Positions 53,085 through 61,044 of a DNA stretch of 64,000 nt are shown in pieces. This DNA comes from Flavobacterium nitrogenifigens. GTDB taxonomy: Bacteria; Bacteroidota; Bacteroidia; Flavobacteriales; Flavobacteriaceae. Within the stretch, counting starts at the first letter, position 1, and the number at the start of each line of letters is the position of its first letter. The notes beneath the pieces were generated by a model, which saw only the letters and a program-made list of their open reading frames with translations, was not told where the DNA came from and ran no database searches. The translations under genes and the position numbers were made by a program. The stretch covers positions 248,001 to 312,000 of the forward strand of contig NZ_QJRI01000178.1 in the NCBI RefSeq assembly GCF_003254565.1. Reading direction: 5' to 3'.

Positions 53085-54089
53085 ATGAAAATACAAGATA
53101 TTCAAGCGATTCAATTATTGCTTGCTGCGCCAAAGAAAATCGCAATTATTCCGCACAGAGGACCAGATGGTGATGCCATGGGTTCTACTCTAGCTTTGTA
53201 CCATTTTTTACTCAAAAATAATCATCAGCCAACTGTTATTTCTCCAAATGATTTTCCTGATTTTTTAGCTTGGCTTCCAGGTTCAGAAACAGTGAAAATC
53301 TATGAAAAAGATACTCCAAACTGCATTAAAATATTAGAAGAAGCCGAACTTATTTTTACGCTAGATTTTAATGCTTTCCATCGCACTGGCGAAATGGAGC
53401 ATACTCTCGCAAAACTTACCGCTCCATTTATCATGATCGATCATCATGAAAAGCCTCATGATTATGCCGCCTATACATACTCAGACACTTCGTACGGATC
53501 TACGTGTGAGATGGTTTATAATTTCATTGCCTTTTTAAACAAAAAAGAAGATATTGATAAAACCATTGCAACTTGCATTTATACTGGAATTCTGACCGAT
53601 TCTGGTTCTTTCCGTTTTCCTGGAACCACTGGAAATACGCACAGAATTATTGCCGAATTGATCGATTTAGGAGTTGAAAACACTCAAATTCCAGTTTTAC
53701 TATACGATAATAGTTCTTTTAGCCGTTTGCAGTTACTAGGCCGTGCACTTCAAAACATGAAAATTTTTGAAGATCATAAAACCTCTTACATGACGCTTAC
53801 ACAAGAAGAACTTGATTCGTTTAACTATGTAAAAGGGGATACTGAAGGAATTGTAAATTACGGATTAAGCATTCGCGGAATTGTTTTTACAGCCATATTC
53901 ATTGAAAATAGAGAAGAAAAAATAATTAAGATTTCTTTCCGTTCTCAAGGAGGATTTGATGTTAATCAGTTTGCAAGAAATCACTTTAACGGAGGCGGAC
54001 ATGTTAATGCGGCTGGAGGAAGATCTGAAGCTTCTATGGAAGAAACAGTAAATAAATTTGAAGATTTAGTCAAAAAACTAAAATTATAA
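53085..54089 (+). CDS. DHH family phosphoesterase (NrnA-like)
   Basis: A 334-residue cytoplasmic protein with the DHH domain motifs HRGPDGDAMGST, DFNAFHRTGE and the name-giving DHHEKPHD. A C-terminal DHHA1 domain has the GGGHVNAAGG motif. Family members (NrnA) degrade short oligoribonucleotides and dephosphorylate pAp; cyclic-dinucleotide products are another possibility. It stands 8 bp ahead of gldI on the same strand, so the two are probably co-transcribed. Confidence 0.9.
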   Translation: MKIQDIQAIQLLLAAPKKIAIIPHRGPDGDAMGSTLALYHFLLKNNHQPTVISPNDFPDFLAWLPGSETVKIYEKDTPNCIKILEEAELIFTLDFNAFHRTGEMEHTLAKLTAPFIMIDHHEKPHDYAAYTYSDTSYGSTCEMVYNFIAFLNKKEDIDKTIATCIYTGILTDSGSFRFPGTTGNTHRIIAELIDLGVENTQIPVLLYDNSSFSRLQLLGRALQNMKIFEDHKTSYMTLTQEELDSFNYVKGDTEGIVNYGLSIRGIVFTAIFIENREEKIIKISFRSQGGFDVNQFARNHFNGGGHVNAAGGRSEASMEETVNKFEDLVKKLKL

Positions 54090-54097
54090 CCCAAATC

Positions 54098-54754
54098 ATG
54101 AACTACCTAAAACTTAGCATTTACACTTTGCTTTTTGCTGTTTTGATAAGCAGCTGCAAGCATCATGAAGAAGCCAGAAGACCAATTTCCAGAGCTTCAG
54201 GAACATTCATGAAGAAATCGGCTGACCGAAATAAAAAATTAGTGGCCAACGAAGAGGAAGTCATTAAAAAAATAATCAAAAGCAATCCGAAAGTAAAATA
54301 TTATGCCACTCCAAAAGGATATTGGTTTTGCTACGAAGAAAAGAACGATGCAGAAACTCTAGCTCCTAGAAAAGGTGATATTGCCTACTTTAATATGGAA
54401 ATAAAAGATATTAAAGGCAATAGCATTTACTCTGAATCTGATCTTGGCCCTCAAACCTATTATGTAGACAAACAAGACATTATGATGGGGTTACGTGACG
54501 GAATAAAAAGAATGCATAAAAATGAAACGGTTACGTTTTTATTTCCATCGCATATGGCTTATGGATATCATGGAGACAACAAAAAAATTGGCACAAACGA
54601 ATCTTTGATCGTTACGGTTACACTAAGAAATTTTGTTCCAGATCCAACTGCGCAAACTGCAAAACCTGCTGGACAGTCTACTCAAACCGTAACACCAAAA
54701 CCCGCTGCTGCAAAGCCTGCAGCACCAGCTAAAAAAGACACATTAACTCAATAA
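54098..54754 (+). CDS. gldI: gliding motility lipoprotein GldI (FKBP-type)
   Basis: A 218-residue lipoprotein with a lipobox at Cys20 (AVLISSC) and an FKBP-type peptidyl-prolyl isomerase domain (GDIAYFNMEIKD, IMMGLRDGIKRM, TVTFLFPSHMAYGYHG). The tail is an Ala/Pro/Lys-rich low-complexity region. GldI is one of the lipoproteins found to be needed for gliding in Flavobacterium johnsoniae, probably for folding of motility or secretion components. It is followed at 13 bp by a second isomerase gene. Confidence 0.9.
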   Translation: MNYLKLSIYTLLFAVLISSCKHHEEARRPISRASGTFMKKSADRNKKLVANEEEVIKKIIKSNPKVKYYATPKGYWFCYEEKNDAETLAPRKGDIAYFNMEIKDIKGNSIYSESDLGPQTYYVDKQDIMMGLRDGIKRMHKNETVTFLFPSHMAYGYHGDNKKIGTNESLIVTVTLRNFVPDPTAQTAKPAGQSTQTVTPKPAAAKPAAPAKKDTLTQ

Positions 54755-54767
54755 ACAATATCTTAAA

Positions 54768-55844
54768 ATGAAAAAGAGTATTTTATTATTACTAATAGCC
54801 GTAAGCTCATTTTATTCTTGTAAGGATGATCACAGTAATCTGCCAGATGGTTTATATGCCGATATCGAGACAAACAAAGGTCATATCATTGTAGAGCTTG
54901 ATTACAAAAAAGCACCTATAACTGTGGCAAACTTTGTGACTTTAGCTGAAGGTAAAAACGAGTTTGTAACACATGAACAATTAAAAAACAAACCATTTTT
55001 TGATGGCTTGAAATTCCATAGAGTTATTGAAAGTTTCATGATCCAAACAGGTGACCCATTAGGAACTGGTTCTGGAGATACAGGTTATAAATTTAAAGAC
55101 GAATTCTCCGATTTAAAATTTGATAAAGCTGGAGTTCTAGCAATGGCCAATAACGGTCCAGGCACAAACAGTAGCCAATTTTTTATCACTCATGTTGAGA
55201 CCCCTTGGTTAGATAATCTGCATACTATTTTTGGACACGTAGTGAGTGCAAAAGATCAGGAAGTGGTAAACAAAGTAGTACAAGGTGACAACATTGTTTC
55301 TGTTACTATCATCAGAAATGGTGAAGCAGCTAAAAAATTTGATGCTGTAAAAGTGTTTCATGATTATTTTGCTGACATTGCAAAAGAACAAAGCAAATAC
55401 GCTGGCGTTCAAAAAGAAAAAGTAGATTCTTATACCGCTTTAAAAGCAAAAGCAACAAAAACTACTAGCGGTTTAGAATATGTAATTACAGAAAAAGGAA
55501 GCGGTAAAAAACCTGCTGCAGGAAGCCAAATCTACATTAGTTATGCAGGTTTCCTTGAAAACGGAACTTTATTTGACACTAGTATTGAAGAAGTCGCAAA
55601 ACAATTCGGAAAATTTGATCCTGCAAGAGCTGCACAGGGCGGCTACCAACCAATTCAATTTCAAGCTGGAAAAAAAGACGGTTTAATTCCTGGTTTTATC
55701 GAAGGAGTTGAACAATTATCTTTTGGAGACAAAGCGGTTCTTTTTATTCCATCTCACTTAGCCTATGGAGCAACTGGTGCTGGAGGTGTAATTCCGCCAA
55801 ACGCTAATATTATTTTTGAAATCCAGATTTCAGACAAACAGTAA
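54768..55844 (+). CDS. cyclophilin-FKBP fusion peptidyl-prolyl isomerase, lipoprotein
   Basis: A 358-residue lipoprotein (FYSC, Cys18). The residues after the cysteine (KDDHS) match the K-(D/E)2 type surface export signal of Bacteroidota, so it may face outward. Residues about 25-190 are a cyclophilin (FFDGLKFHRVIESFMIQTGDP, GVLAMANNGPGTNSSQFFIT, LHTIFGHVV). Residues about 215-358 are an FKBP domain (GSQIYISYAGFLENGTLFDT, PGFIEGVEQLSFGDKAVLFI, LAYGATGAGGVIPPNA). It is a paralogue of the next gene, 29 bp downstream. Confidence 0.9.
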   Translation: MKKSILLLLIAVSSFYSCKDDHSNLPDGLYADIETNKGHIIVELDYKKAPITVANFVTLAEGKNEFVTHEQLKNKPFFDGLKFHRVIESFMIQTGDPLGTGSGDTGYKFKDEFSDLKFDKAGVLAMANNGPGTNSSQFFITHVETPWLDNLHTIFGHVVSAKDQEVVNKVVQGDNIVSVTIIRNGEAAKKFDAVKVFHDYFADIAKEQSKYAGVQKEKVDSYTALKAKATKTTSGLEYVITEKGSGKKPAAGSQIYISYAGFLENGTLFDTSIEEVAKQFGKFDPARAAQGGYQPIQFQAGKKDGLIPGFIEGVEQLSFGDKAVLFIPSHLAYGATGAGGVIPPNANIIFEIQISDKQ

Positions 55845-55873
55845 TCGAATTATAGACTTAAAATTAAAAAGCA

Positions 55874-56998
55874 ATGAAATTTAAATTTCTATTTTTATTT
55901 TGCTTAGCAATAGTAAATATTCAAGCTCAGACTAAAAAACCTGCTGCAAAGCCGGCACCAAAAAGTACAAGCAAGACAGCTGTAGCAGCAAATCCTGGTG
56001 ACGGAGTTTTTGCAACAATCTCTACTTCAAAAGGAGATATTGTGCTTTCTTTAGAATATGTAAAAGCTCCTGTTACAGTAGCAAACTTTATTACTTTGGC
56101 AGAAGGTACAAATCCTAACGTTAAAGCATCTCTTAAAGGAAAACCATTTTATAACGGATTAAAATTTCACAGAGTTATTAATGATTTCATGATTCAAGGT
56201 GGTGATCCTGACGGAAATGGCACTGGAGGTCCAGGATATTCTTTTAAAGATGAATTTGCAGACGATTTAAAGTTCGAAAAAGGTGGTGTTCTTGCAATGG
56301 CAAATTCTGGCCCTGCAACAAACGGAAGCCAATTTTTTATTACACATAAAGATACACCTTGGTTAAACGGAAAACACACTATTTTTGGACATGTGGTTTC
56401 TGGAATGGACGTTGTAAATAAAATTGTTCAGGACGATGTGATGACAAAAATCGTTATTACACGCAAAGGTGCAGCAGCAAAGAAATTTGATGCTTTGAAA
56501 GTTTTAAGTGATGATGTTAAAAAAGAAGCGGCTAAAAAAGAAGAAGCAAAAAAAGTAATAACAGCCAAAGCTACTTATTTTAAAGACTTGAAGGCAAAAG
56601 CTACTGCCACTTCTACAGGTTTAAAATATGTAATTACTCAAAAAGGAACTGGCGTTAAAGGTGCTGAAGGTTCTACAATCTACTTTCACTATGCAGGTTA
56701 TTTTGAAGACGGAAACTTATTTGACAGCAGCATGGCTCCAGTAGCAAAAACATACGGAAAATATGATGCAAACAGAGACGCTCAAGGAGGCTACAAAGCT
56801 TTTCCTTTTACAGTTGGTAAAAAAGACGGTATGATTCCTGGTTTTATTGAAGCCCTTGATATGATGACAGACGGAGAAAAAGCGACTTTCTTCTTGCCTT
56901 CAAATTTAGCTTATGGAGAAAAAGGTGCAGGCGGGGTAATTCCTCCAAATTCAACTCTGATTTTTGAAATCGAAACCTATCAAAACCAACCTAAGTAA
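55874..56998 (+). CDS. cyclophilin-FKBP fusion peptidyl-prolyl isomerase, periplasmic
   Basis: A 374-residue exported protein with a signal peptide (FLFLFCLAIVNIQAQ) and no lipobox, then an Ala/Pro/Lys linker. The cyclophilin domain (FYNGLKFHRVINDFMIQGGD, NGSQFFITHKDTPWLNGKHT) and the FKBP domain (STIYFHYAGYFEDGNLFDSS, PGFIEALDMMTDGEKATFFL, GEKGAGGVIPPNS) follow the same plan as the previous gene. This points to tandem duplication followed by a change of location (lipoprotein versus soluble). A terminator follows. Confidence 0.9.
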   Translation: MKFKFLFLFCLAIVNIQAQTKKPAAKPAPKSTSKTAVAANPGDGVFATISTSKGDIVLSLEYVKAPVTVANFITLAEGTNPNVKASLKGKPFYNGLKFHRVINDFMIQGGDPDGNGTGGPGYSFKDEFADDLKFEKGGVLAMANSGPATNGSQFFITHKDTPWLNGKHTIFGHVVSGMDVVNKIVQDDVMTKIVITRKGAAAKKFDALKVLSDDVKKEAAKKEEAKKVITAKATYFKDLKAKATATSTGLKYVITQKGTGVKGAEGSTIYFHYAGYFEDGNLFDSSMAPVAKTYGKYDANRDAQGGYKAFPFTVGKKDGMIPGFIEALDMMTDGEKATFFLPSNLAYGEKGAGGVIPPNSTLIFEIETYQNQPK

Positions 56999-57031
56999 TT
57001 AGATAAGAGAAAATTAATTTTCTATACATAT

Positions 57032-57066
57032 AAAAAGCCATCAGAATTATTTTTGATGGCTTTTCT
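57032..57066 (+). terminator. terminator after the gldI-isomerase cluster
   Basis: AAAAGCCATCA pairs with TGATGGCTTTT around a loop of about 10 bases, ending in TTTTCTATTTTT. It closes the DHH-gldI-PPIase-PPIase cluster. Confidence 0.8.
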
Positions 57067-57183
57067 ATTTTTGAGCATTTTTATTTTTTTAAGAATTCGC
57101 AATTCAAGACTTTAAAATTCATTTTTATTGTCATTAAACCACTATTTTCAACATAGTACAATAGAATCCTAAACAAAATAGCT

Positions 57184-57191
57184 TACCTTTG
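57184..57191 (+). promoter_or_regulatory. putative -7 element for the DMT transporter gene
   Basis: TACCTTTG matches TAnnTTTG, 30 bp upstream of the ATG at 57222. No TTG was seen at the right distance upstream. Confidence 0.4.
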
Positions 57192-57221
57192 CCGGCTTAA
57201 TTTTTTTAAAACAGATAATTT

Positions 57222-58124
57222 ATGACGACTCAAAATAATGTATTAAAAGGTGTTTTTCTTGTTGCTTTGGGAGCAACCACTTACGGAATGTTGGCTACTT
57301 TTGTAAAAATGGCTTATTCTGAAGGATACACAACTGCAGAAGTCACAACCTCACAATTTATTTACGGAATTCTAGGAATTCTTCTAATCAATCTTTTTCA
57401 GCGCATTAAAAACAAAAACAAACCTGCCGTAAAAGCCTCTCGCAAAAATATTTTCAGTTTAATGCTTGCGGGAACTTCATTAGGAATGACCAGCTTATTC
57501 TACTATTTGGCTGTAAAATATATTCCAGTTTCTATCGGAATCGTTTTATTGATGCAAACCGTTTGGATGGGGGTTTTACTGGAAATGATTTTAGAAAAAA
57601 AACTGCCTTCAAAACAAAAGGTAATTGCTGTATTTATCGTGCTTTTCGGAACTATTTTGGCTACCAATATCATCAATAATGATATCGAATTAGACTGGAG
57701 AGGTTTAGTTTGGGGAATGCTGGCTGCTGCTTCTTTTACTACAACTATGTTTACTGCAAACAGTGTTGCAACTGAAATTTCATCTGCTCAAAGAAGTCTT
57801 TATATGCTTTTAGGCGGGGCAATTATTGTTTTTTCTTTTGCTTTTGCAACACAAGTAACTGCTTTTAATCTAGAAATCTTCTTAAAATGGGGAATAGTTT
57901 TATCACTATTTGGCACTATCATTCCGCCACTTTTAATGACTGCTGGTTTTCCTTTAACCGGAATTGGATTAGGAAGTATTGTTTCTGCACTTGAACTTCC
58001 AGTTTCTGTAATGATGGCCTATGTTTTATTAAACGAAAAAGTAATCTTTTCTCAATGGGTTGGCATTGTACTGATTATTCTAGCTATAATTATTATGAAT
58101 GTAAATTTCAAGTCAAAAAAATAA
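57222..58124 (+). CDS. DMT/EamA family transporter
   Basis: A 300-residue protein with about ten hydrophobic helices in two EamA repeats. Family-typical stretches are LGATTYGMLATFVKMAY near the start, FYYLAVKYIPVSIGIVLLMQTVWMGVLLEMIL at the end of the first repeat and ALELPVSVMMAYVLLNEKV in the second. The family exports or exchanges small metabolites. The substrate is unknown. It stands alone, with a gap of 87 bp before the DoxX-like gene. Confidence 0.88.
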   Translation: MTTQNNVLKGVFLVALGATTYGMLATFVKMAYSEGYTTAEVTTSQFIYGILGILLINLFQRIKNKNKPAVKASRKNIFSLMLAGTSLGMTSLFYYLAVKYIPVSIGIVLLMQTVWMGVLLEMILEKKLPSKQKVIAVFIVLFGTILATNIINNDIELDWRGLVWGMLAAASFTTTMFTANSVATEISSAQRSLYMLLGGAIIVFSFAFATQVTAFNLEIFLKWGIVLSLFGTIIPPLLMTAGFPLTGIGLGSIVSALELPVSVMMAYVLLNEKVIFSQWVGIVLIILAIIIMNVNFKSKK

Positions 58125-58211
58125 CTCAGAATACGTAATTTCAAAAAAAGAAGATCTGTAATGCAATAATTGTTAATTTTTTTATAAATTCGTGATAAAC
58201 AATTAAATATC

Positions 58212-58568
58212 ATGATTCTACCTTGGCATTTATATTTAATGGCTTTCCTTTATATTCTTGCTGGGCTAAATCATTTTAGAAAACCTGGAATGTACATAAA
58301 AATCATTCCTCCCGCATTTAAAAACCCCAAATTAATAAATGTTTTAAGTGGTGCCGCCGAAATCATTTTAGGCATCTTTCTGCTCCTGCCTTTTTCATCT
58401 CATTTTGCTGCCTGGGGAGTTATAATGCTATTAATTGCTATTTTCCCTGCCAATTTGTACATGTTTCAAAATAAAAAAGCAGGTTTTGGTTTACCAAGAT
58501 GGATTTTATTTGTACGTTTGCCCTTACAATTTGTTTTAATTTATTGGGCTTACCAATATACATTCTAA
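58212..58568 (+). CDS. DoxX-like membrane protein
   Basis: A 118-residue protein with four predicted membrane helices. LYILAGLNHFRKPGMYIKIIPP and VLSGAAEIILGIFLLLPF resemble the DoxX/DoxX-like family, whose function is poorly defined. It lies 25 bp ahead of the aquaporin gene, so the two are probably on one transcript. Confidence 0.75.
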   Translation: MILPWHLYLMAFLYILAGLNHFRKPGMYIKIIPPAFKNPKLINVLSGAAEIILGIFLLLPFSSHFAAWGVIMLLIAIFPANLYMFQNKKAGFGLPRWILFVRLPLQFVLIYWAYQYTF

Positions 58569-58593
58569 ACATTAACCATTAAATTATTTTATT

Positions 58594-59301
58594 ATGAAAA
58601 AATTATTTGCAGAGTTTTTTGGGACTTATTGGCTTGTTTTTGGCGGATGCGGAAGCGCTATTTTTGCTGCCGGAATTCCAGATTTAGGAATCGGATTTGC
58701 AGGTGTTGCACTAGCATTTGGTTTAACCGTGCTTACAATGGCATACGCTGTCGGCCATATTTCTGGCGGTCATTTTAACCCAGCGGTTTCTTTTGGTTTA
58801 TGGGCTGGTGGAAGATTTTCTGCCAAAGATCTTATTCCGTACATCATTGCACAATGTGTTGGAGCTGTTGCTGCTGCTGGGACTTTATACACGATAGCTT
58901 CTGGAAAAGCTGGTTTTGCAATAGACAATACAAAAGCTGGTGCCTTTGCATCTAATGGTTTTGGAGCTTTTTCTCCTGATGGTTATTCGTTGCAGTCTGC
59001 TTTTATTGCAGAATTTGTGCTTACTTTATTCTTCTTATTAGTGATTTTAGGAGCAACTGATAAATTTGCAAATGGTAGATTTGCCGGAATTGCAATTGGT
59101 TTGGCACTGACTTTAATACACTTAATCAGCATTCCAATTACAAATACTTCTGTAAATCCAGCCAGATCCTTATCTCAAGCTATTTTTGTTGGCGGAGAGC
59201 CATTGTCTCAGGTTTGGCTATTTTGGGTCGCTCCTATTCTTGGGGCATTAGCAGCAGGTTTTCTTTATAAAACACTGCTCCAAAATCATGACGAAGCATA
59301 A
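58594..59301 (+). CDS. aqpZ: aquaporin Z
   Basis: A 235-residue water channel of the MIP family with six membrane helices. Both pore motifs are present (SGGHFNPAVSFG and TSVNPARSLSQA), and the start FAEFFGTYWLVFGGCGSA is typical of AqpZ. The second half-helix has the Arg after NPA that narrows the filter for water. It is followed at 40 bp by a small membrane-protein gene. Confidence 0.95.
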   Translation: MKKLFAEFFGTYWLVFGGCGSAIFAAGIPDLGIGFAGVALAFGLTVLTMAYAVGHISGGHFNPAVSFGLWAGGRFSAKDLIPYIIAQCVGAVAAAGTLYTIASGKAGFAIDNTKAGAFASNGFGAFSPDGYSLQSAFIAEFVLTLFFLLVILGATDKFANGRFAGIAIGLALTLIHLISIPITNTSVNPARSLSQAIFVGGEPLSQVWLFWVAPILGALAAGFLYKTLLQNHDEA

Positions 59302-59341
59302 TAGCTGAAAAAAAATCGATATATCATCAAAAAAATAAAAT

Positions 59342-59581
59342 ATGGAATTTTTATATTTCTTACTTATAGGAGCTATTTCCGGATGGCTAGCTGGTCAGAT
59401 CTGGAAAGGTGCTGGTTTTGGTTTAATTGGTAATATTGTTGTCGGAATCATAGGCGGATTTATCGGAGGATGGATTGCTGGGAAACTTGGCATTGGTGGC
59501 GGAGGCCTTCTGTGGCAAATTCTGATTGCCGTAGGTGGTGCATGGGTTTTATTATTTATAATCAGCCTCATCAAAAAATAA
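59342..59581 (+). CDS. GlsB/YeaQ/YmgE family small membrane protein
   Basis: A 79-residue protein made of three glycine-rich membrane helices (GAISGWLAGQIWKGAGFGLIG, VGIIGGFIGGWIAGKLGIGG, then VGGAWVLLFIISLI). This is the pattern of transglycosylase-associated stress-response membrane proteins. The function is not established. It ends shortly before a terminator hairpin and probably closes the DoxX-aqpZ unit. Confidence 0.85.
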   Translation: MEFLYFLLIGAISGWLAGQIWKGAGFGLIGNIVVGIIGGFIGGWIAGKLGIGGGGLLWQILIAVGGAWVLLFIISLIKK

Positions 59582-59610
59582 TACACAATTATTAGTACAT
59601 AATTTAATTT

Positions 59611-59654
59611 GAAAGAGAAAATCTGATATATTTATATTGGATTTTCTCTTTTTG
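59611..59654 (+). terminator. terminator after the small membrane-protein gene
   Basis: AAAGAGAAAATC pairs with GATTTTCTCTTT around a loop of about 16 bases, then TTTG. It lies 30 bp after the stop. Confidence 0.65.
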
Positions 59655-59706
59655 TTTGGATAAAATCGACAAGAAAATTTTATTTCAACTCAAATATGTA
59701 TGTATT

Positions 59707-60534
59707 ATGAACGAAATCATTTCTTACTTCAGTACGATTCCATCGTCGCATAGAAGCCTTATTCTTGTTGGTGGCATTACCATTTTTTGGCTTATTGAAA
59801 ATAGTTTTCCTTTGTTTAAAATGCAATATAAAAAATGGCCTCACGCTGGGATAAACTTCTTTTTTACTTTCACAACCATTGTGGTCAACTTTATCCTTGC
59901 CTTTATTCTAATAAAAACCGCCGCTTGGACAATCGAAAATAATTTTGGCATTCTGCAATGGCTTCCGCAAATGCCAATCTGGCTTTATACCATAATTGGA
60001 TTATTGCTTTTGGATTTAATTGGAGCTTATTTAGCGCATTTGGTAGAACACAAAGTAAAAATTCTATGGCAATTTCATTTGGTCCATCATACCGACACTT
60101 GGATCGATACTACAACAGCAAATAGACATCATCCAGGAGAAAGTGTTGTTCGCTTTGTCTTTACCACTTTAGGTGTTTTAATTGTTGGAACACCGATGTG
60201 GATGGTTTTTCTCTATCAGTCATTATCTGTTATTGCTTCACAATTTAATCACGCCAATATTTCGCTTCCAGCAAAACTGGATGTTTTTTTAAGCTATTTT
60301 ATTGTCTCTCCCAATATGCACAAAGTTCATCATCATTACGTACTACCTTATACAGACAGCAATTATGGAAATATTTTTTCTGTGTGGGATAGACTTTTTA
60401 GAACATTCACTTATTTGCCCAAAGATCAGCTTGTATACGGTGTAGATACTCATATGCTTCCAGAAGAAAACAATGAATTGAAAAATCTGTTAAAAATTCC
60501 ATTTCAAAAATCAAGATCCTTTAAAAACAGCTAA
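59707..60534 (+). CDS. sterol desaturase / fatty acid hydroxylase family protein
   Basis: A 275-residue membrane protein with the histidine clusters of the di-iron hydroxylase superfamily: HLVEHKVKILWQFHLVHHTD, NRHHPGE and NMHKVHHHY. Hydrophobic helices fill the first 110 residues. Members hydroxylate or desaturate lipids; the substrate here is unknown. The ATG at 59707 is preferred over the TTG at 59656, whose extra residues overlap the preceding terminator. Confidence 0.88.
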   Translation: MNEIISYFSTIPSSHRSLILVGGITIFWLIENSFPLFKMQYKKWPHAGINFFFTFTTIVVNFILAFILIKTAAWTIENNFGILQWLPQMPIWLYTIIGLLLLDLIGAYLAHLVEHKVKILWQFHLVHHTDTWIDTTTANRHHPGESVVRFVFTTLGVLIVGTPMWMVFLYQSLSVIASQFNHANISLPAKLDVFLSYFIVSPNMHKVHHHYVLPYTDSNYGNIFSVWDRLFRTFTYLPKDQLVYGVDTHMLPEENNELKNLLKIPFQKSRSFKNS

Positions 60535-60655
60535 ATTCTATAAAAAAAGTGCACTTTACTGAACCAACTTATTATTTTTTTTTTTAATATTGATACAAGA
60601 ATTGAAAATCAATCTATTAATAATTAACACCCTATTTTGAATTAATTTTCACGAG

Positions 60656-60934
60656 ATGAAAAAGAGTAGCCGCAAAGAATTAACTCCGGAACAAACCGAA
60701 AGACTTGTTTCGTTAGCTTTAGAAGAAAGAAATCCATTTGAAATTATAAAAAAAGAGTTTGGATTGGCAGAAAAAGAAGTCCTGGACATTATGAAAAAGA
60801 AAATGCCTCTTGAAAAATTTGAGATGTGGAAGAAGAAGGCAATTGCAAACAAGCCAAAACCAAAACCAGTAAAAATAGATGATTTTGATGAAGATTTGGA
60901 CGGAAAATATTATATCAAGAATAAATTAGACTAA
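60656..60934 (+). CDS. TIGR03643/DUF2805 family protein
   Basis: A 92-residue basic cytoplasmic protein. ELTPEQTERLVSLALEERNPFEIIKKEFG followed by EKEVLDIMKKKMPLEKFEMWKKK fits this small family, which I recognise but for which no function is known. The helical first half has a possible helix-turn-helix shape. A terminator follows. Confidence 0.7.
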   Translation: MKKSSRKELTPEQTERLVSLALEERNPFEIIKKEFGLAEKEVLDIMKKKMPLEKFEMWKKKAIANKPKPKPVKIDDFDEDLDGKYYIKNKLD

Positions 60935-60939
60935 CATAA

Positions 60940-60969
60940 AGCTCCTGTTTTTCAGGAGTTTTTTTTTAT
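60940..60969 (+). terminator. terminator after the DUF2805 gene
   Basis: AGCTCCTG, a TTTT loop and CAGGAG, then a run of nine or more Ts. It lies 6 bp after the stop. Confidence 0.8.
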
Positions 60970-61044
60970 ATTTAAATTTAATGTGATTTTTTAGTAACTT
61001 TTCGATACTTTTTGTGTCAAATACAATTAACTAAACATATAGAA

